From an uncultured Erythrobacter sp. (GTDB taxonomy: Bacteria > Pseudomonadota > Alphaproteobacteria > Sphingomonadales > Sphingomonadaceae), in contig CAJXTZ010000004.1 in NCBI GenBank assembly GCA_913061345.1, positions 1-64,000 of the forward strand: a stretch of DNA of 64,000 nt, written 5' to 3'. A program made the position numbers and the translations under genes. The notes beneath the pieces were generated by a model that made no database searches, had not been told where the DNA came from, and was given only the letters and a program-made list of their open reading frames with translations. Numbering within the stretch: the first letter of the stretch is position 1; every line of letters starts with the position of its first letter. Positions 61,502-64,000 of the stretch are shown here, piece after piece.

Positions 61502-63661
61502 ATGACCGATAACAACAATTCTGAGCCGACGAAATCAGACTGGCATGAAAAGGCTGCCAAGGAAGTCAAGGGCCGTGACCTGACGTGGAACACGCCCGAG
61601 GGCATCGCCGTGCAGCCGCTTTACACCGCAGAAGATGCGCCGTCCGATCCGGGCCTGCCCGGTTTCGCGCCTTTTACCCGCGGCCCCTATGCCAGCATGT
61701 ATACCGGCCGCCCCTGGACCATCCGGCAATATGCGGGTTTCTCTACCGCTGAGGAATCAAACGCCTTTTACCGCCGCAACCTTGCCGCCGGCCAAAAGGG
61801 GCTGAGCGTGGCCTTCGATCTTGCCACCCATCGCGGTTATGACAGCGATCACAGCCGCGTTGTGGGCGATGTCGGCAAGGCTGGCGTTGCGATTGATACC
61901 GTGCGCGACATGGAAATCCTGTTTGACCAGATCCCGCTCGACACGATGAGCGTTTCGATGACGATGAACGGCGCCGTGATCCCGGTGATGGCGTTTTATA
62001 TTGTCGCGGGTGAACGGCAGGGCGTGAGCCAGAACAAGCTTTCGGGGACCATTCAGAACGATATCCTGAAAGAGTTCATGGTTCGCAATACCTATATCTA
62101 TCCGCCGGAACCATCGATGCGGATAGTGTCGGACATCATCGGTTATACCTCGCGGCACATGCCGCGCTTCAATTCCATTTCGATCAGCGGCTATCACATG
62201 CACGAAGCCGGGGCGACGGCAGTACAGGAGCTCGCCTTCACCATTGCCGATGGCAAGGAATACGCCAGACGCGCGATGGCGGCGGGTCTCGATATTGATG
62301 CCTTTGCACCGCGCCTCAGCTTCTTCTGGGGCATCGGCATGAACTTCTTCATGGAGATCGCCAAGATGCGCGCGGCGCGCACCCTTTGGCATGACGTGAT
62401 GGAAGAGCTGGGCGCGCAGAGCGACAAGTCGAAGATGCTGCGCACCCACTGCCAGACGAGTGGCGTCTCGCTGCAAGAGCAGGACCCTTACAACAACGTC
62501 ATGCGGACGACGATAGAGGCGATGGCCGCCGTGCTTGGCGGAACGCAATCGCTGCACACCAATGCGCTGGACGAGGCGCTGGCGCTGCCGACCGAATTTT
62601 CTGCCCGCATCGCGCGCAATACCCAGCTTGTCCTGCAGGAAGAAAGCGGTATTACCAATGTCGCCGATCCGCTGGGCGGCAGTTATTATATAGAGGCGCT
62701 AACCGCTGAATTGACCGAGAAGGCCCGCGAATTGATGGCCGAGGTCGATGAGTTGGGCGGCATGACCAAGGCTGTTGCCAGCGGCATGCCCAAGGCTCGC
62801 ATCGAAGAAGCCGCGGCTGCCAAGCAGGCGAGCGTCGACAAGGGCGAGACGGTGATCGTCGGCGTGAACAAATATCGCCTTGGGGAAGAGGCGCATCTCG
62901 ACACCCTTGATATCGATAATCACGCGGTCCGCGCCAGCCAGGTCGCGCGGCTGGAAAAGGTGCGCGCCGCTCGTGACGAAGCGGCCTGCAAGGAAGCGCT
63001 GAAAGCCTTGAGCGCGGGGGCAAGGGCCGATGGCAATTTGCTAGCTCTGGCGGTGGAAGCAGCGCGCCATGATGCCACGTTGGGAGAGATTTCTTCCGCG
63101 ATGGAGGATGTGTTTGGTCGTTACGATACCGTGCCGACCCCGGTGAAGGGCATTTATGCCTCCGCCTATGAAGGCGATGCGCGTTATGCGCAGGTCGTAT
63201 CAGGGGTGCAGGCAGTTGCGCGCAGGCTTGATCACACGCCGCGCATCCTTGTCGCCAAAATGGGGCAGGACGGCCACGACCGGGGGGCCAATGTGATTGC
63301 ATCGGCTTTTACCGATATGGGCTTTGAAGTCATTTCCGGCCCGCTGTTCCAGACACCGGCAGAAACTGCGAAACTGGCGCTGGAAAGCAATGTTGACGCC
63401 GTGGGCGCAAGCTCTCTGGCAGCAGGCCACAAGACGCTGATCCCCGAGCTTATAGGCCATCTGAAAGACGCAGGTCGCGCTGATATCAAGGTGGTTGCAG
63501 GCGGCGTGATCCCGCCTGCGGACTATGATTTCCTCAAGAAAGCTGGCGTGCAGGGCATTTACGGTCCGGGCACCAATGTGGTTGAAGCCGCTGCTGATTT
63601 GCTGCGGTTGCTGGGCCACAATATGCCGCCTGCAGGTGAGGAGATGGAGGCGGCGCAGTGA
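61502..63661 (+). CDS. mutB: Methylmalonyl-CoA mutase (adenosylcobalamin-dependent)
   Basis: A 719-residue mutase converting (R)-methylmalonyl-CoA to succinyl-CoA. The N-terminal TIM-barrel domain has [21 protein letters not shown] and the substrate segment [18 protein letters not shown]. The C-terminal B12-binding domain has DGHDRG with the cobalt-ligand His, then [10 protein letters not shown]. It is the large, catalytic-type chain. No small MutA-type chain is encoded nearby, so the enzyme is likely a homodimer, as in other alphaproteobacteria. Confidence 0.96.
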   Translation: MTDNNNSEPTKSDWHEKAAKEVKGRDLTWNTPEGIAVQPLYTAEDAPSDPGLPGFAPFTRGPYASMYTGRPWTIRQYAGFSTAEESNAFYRRNLAAGQKGLSVAFDLATHRGYDSDHSRVVGDVGKAGVAIDTVRDMEILFDQIPLDTMSVSMTMNGAVIPVMAFYIVAGERQGVSQNKLSGTIQNDILKEFMVRNTYIYPPEPSMRIVSDIIGYTSRHMPRFNSISISGYHMHEAGATAVQELAFTIADGKEYARRAMAAGLDIDAFAPRLSFFWGIGMNFFMEIAKMRAARTLWHDVMEELGAQSDKSKMLRTHCQTSGVSLQEQDPYNNVMRTTIEAMAAVLGGTQSLHTNALDEALALPTEFSARIARNTQLVLQEESGITNVADPLGGSYYIEALTAELTEKARELMAEVDELGGMTKAVASGMPKARIEEAAAAKQASVDKGETVIVGVNKYRLGEEAHLDTLDIDNHAVRASQVARLEKVRAARDEAACKEALKALSAGARADGNLLALAVEAARHDATLGEISSAMEDVFGRYDTVPTPVKGIYASAYEGDARYAQVVSGVQAVARRLDHTPRILVAKMGQDGHDRGANVIASAFTDMGFEVISGPLFQTPAETAKLALESNVDAVGASSLAAGHKTLIPELIGHLKDAGRADIKVVAGGVIPPADYDFLKKAGVQGIYGPGTNVVEAAADLLRLLGHNMPPAGEEMEAAQ

Positions 63662-63867
63662 ACGCTTACCTTGCCCGCACCATTGCGTTTTTTTCCTTCG
63701 TCATTCCAGGGATGTGGTACTTTCTCAGCCATGACGGCACCGCGGGATGGCTCGCGCTGTTTGGCAGTTGGTTTGCAGGTGCCCTGTCTGCTCACTGGCT
63801 GTTCAAGCGGCTTGCCACCGAAGACCAGCGACGCGAAGACCTGACAGCGCGTCTTTTCAACGACTAA
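63658..63867 (+). CDS. Small two-helix membrane protein
   Basis: A 69-residue protein starting with GTG in the mutase stop (GTGA overlap). Two hydrophobic segments, about 8-24 ([15 protein letters not shown]) and 30-49 ([19 protein letters not shown]), are followed by a charged tail [14 protein letters not shown] do not recognise a family. Coupled translation with the mutase and its place before pccA tie it to the propionate module, where its role is unknown. Confidence 0.7.
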   Translation: MNAYLARTIAFFSFVIPGMWYFLSHDGTAGWLALFGSWFAGALSAHWLFKRLATEDQRREDLTARLFND

Positions 63868-63901
63868 GCATGGCTAAAATGATAAAAGGTTCGTAGCGTA
63901 G

Positions 63902-64000
63902 ATGTTCTCCAAAATCCTTATAGCCAATCGCGGTGAAATCGCGTGCCGGGTCATCAAGACCGCGCGACGCATGGGTATCGCTACAGTGGCGGTCTATTCC
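63902..64000 (+). CDS. pccA: Propionyl-CoA carboxylase alpha subunit, start only
   Basis: The first 33 codons of a biotin carboxylase subunit: [20 protein letters not shown] is the invariant opening of PccA/AccC-type proteins. The gene continues beyond the right edge. It would carry biotin and provide carboxybiotin for the beta subunit at 59279. Confidence 0.9.
   Translation, partial: MFSKILIANRGEIACRVIKTARRMGIATVAVYS

Overview
The window looks like chromosomal (or large-replicon) DNA of a sphingomonad-type alphaproteobacterium. This rests on paired TonB-dependent receptors inside catabolic operons, several Rieske oxygenase alpha/beta pairs sharing few electron-transfer genes, GTG/TTG starts with tight ATGA/TAATG overlaps, a NasS/NasT-controlled nitrate operon, and a propionyl-CoA module. 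The taxonomic call is an inference from gene content; there is no rRNA or tRNA gene here. No transposase, prophage or CRISPR array was seen.

Region 1 (1-16.7 kb) is a divergent aromatic-degradation locus. Leftward from 8071: a benzoate-type Rieske oxygenase (alpha, beta), a PdxA-like dehydrogenase, a salicylate/anthranilate-type Rieske oxygenase (alpha, beta), a beta-class GST, a meta-cleavage hydrolase, a catechol 2,3-dioxygenase, a GlcG-like protein and 2-hydroxymuconic semialdehyde dehydrogenase (cut by the window edge). Rightward from 8302: a BphC/NahC-type extradiol dioxygenase, a Rieske ferredoxin, a second salicylate/anthranilate-type oxygenase pair, a NahD-like isomerase and two TonB-dependent receptors.

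Region 2 (16.8-27.5 kb) is a phenol oxidation/decarboxylation module: aldehyde dehydrogenase, UbiX, an unknown exported protein, a p-cresol-methylhydroxylase-like flavoprotein, a second aldehyde dehydrogenase, a UbiD-type decarboxylase with its small D subunit, a second diverged flavoprotein, a lipoprotein cytochrome c and an aromatic-acid transporter. It could turn a 4-alkylphenol or benzylic alcohol into aldehyde, acid, and then a decarboxylated phenol.

Region 3 (27.5-43.6 kb) holds a C-C hydrolase, hydratase and aldolase (a meta-cleavage lower pathway), an efflux pump, an IclR regulator, a membrane desaturase-like enzyme, an FMN monooxygenase, two ketopantoate-reductase-like proteins, a tartrate-dehydrogenase-like enzyme, a DapA-family lyase, an aryl-alcohol dehydrogenase and a naphthalene/biphenyl-type Rieske oxygenase pair. 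Its substrate cannot be read from sequence.

Region 4 (44-58.1 kb) is a complete assimilatory nitrate system: nasT, nasS, an ABC transporter, an outer-membrane porin, nirBD, nitrate reductase and siroheme methyltransferase. Two RNA leaders, one ahead of nrtA and one ahead of nirB, each carry the two hexaloop hairpins expected for the ANTAR protein NasT plus an intrinsic terminator.

Region 5 (58.2-64 kb) starts with a decayed thioredoxin-reductase-like gene and a lone sdhC. It continues with the propionyl-CoA to succinyl-CoA module (pccB, epimerase, methylmalonyl-CoA mutase, a small membrane protein, start of pccA). A TTTGCAAA-type operator lies in front of pccB.
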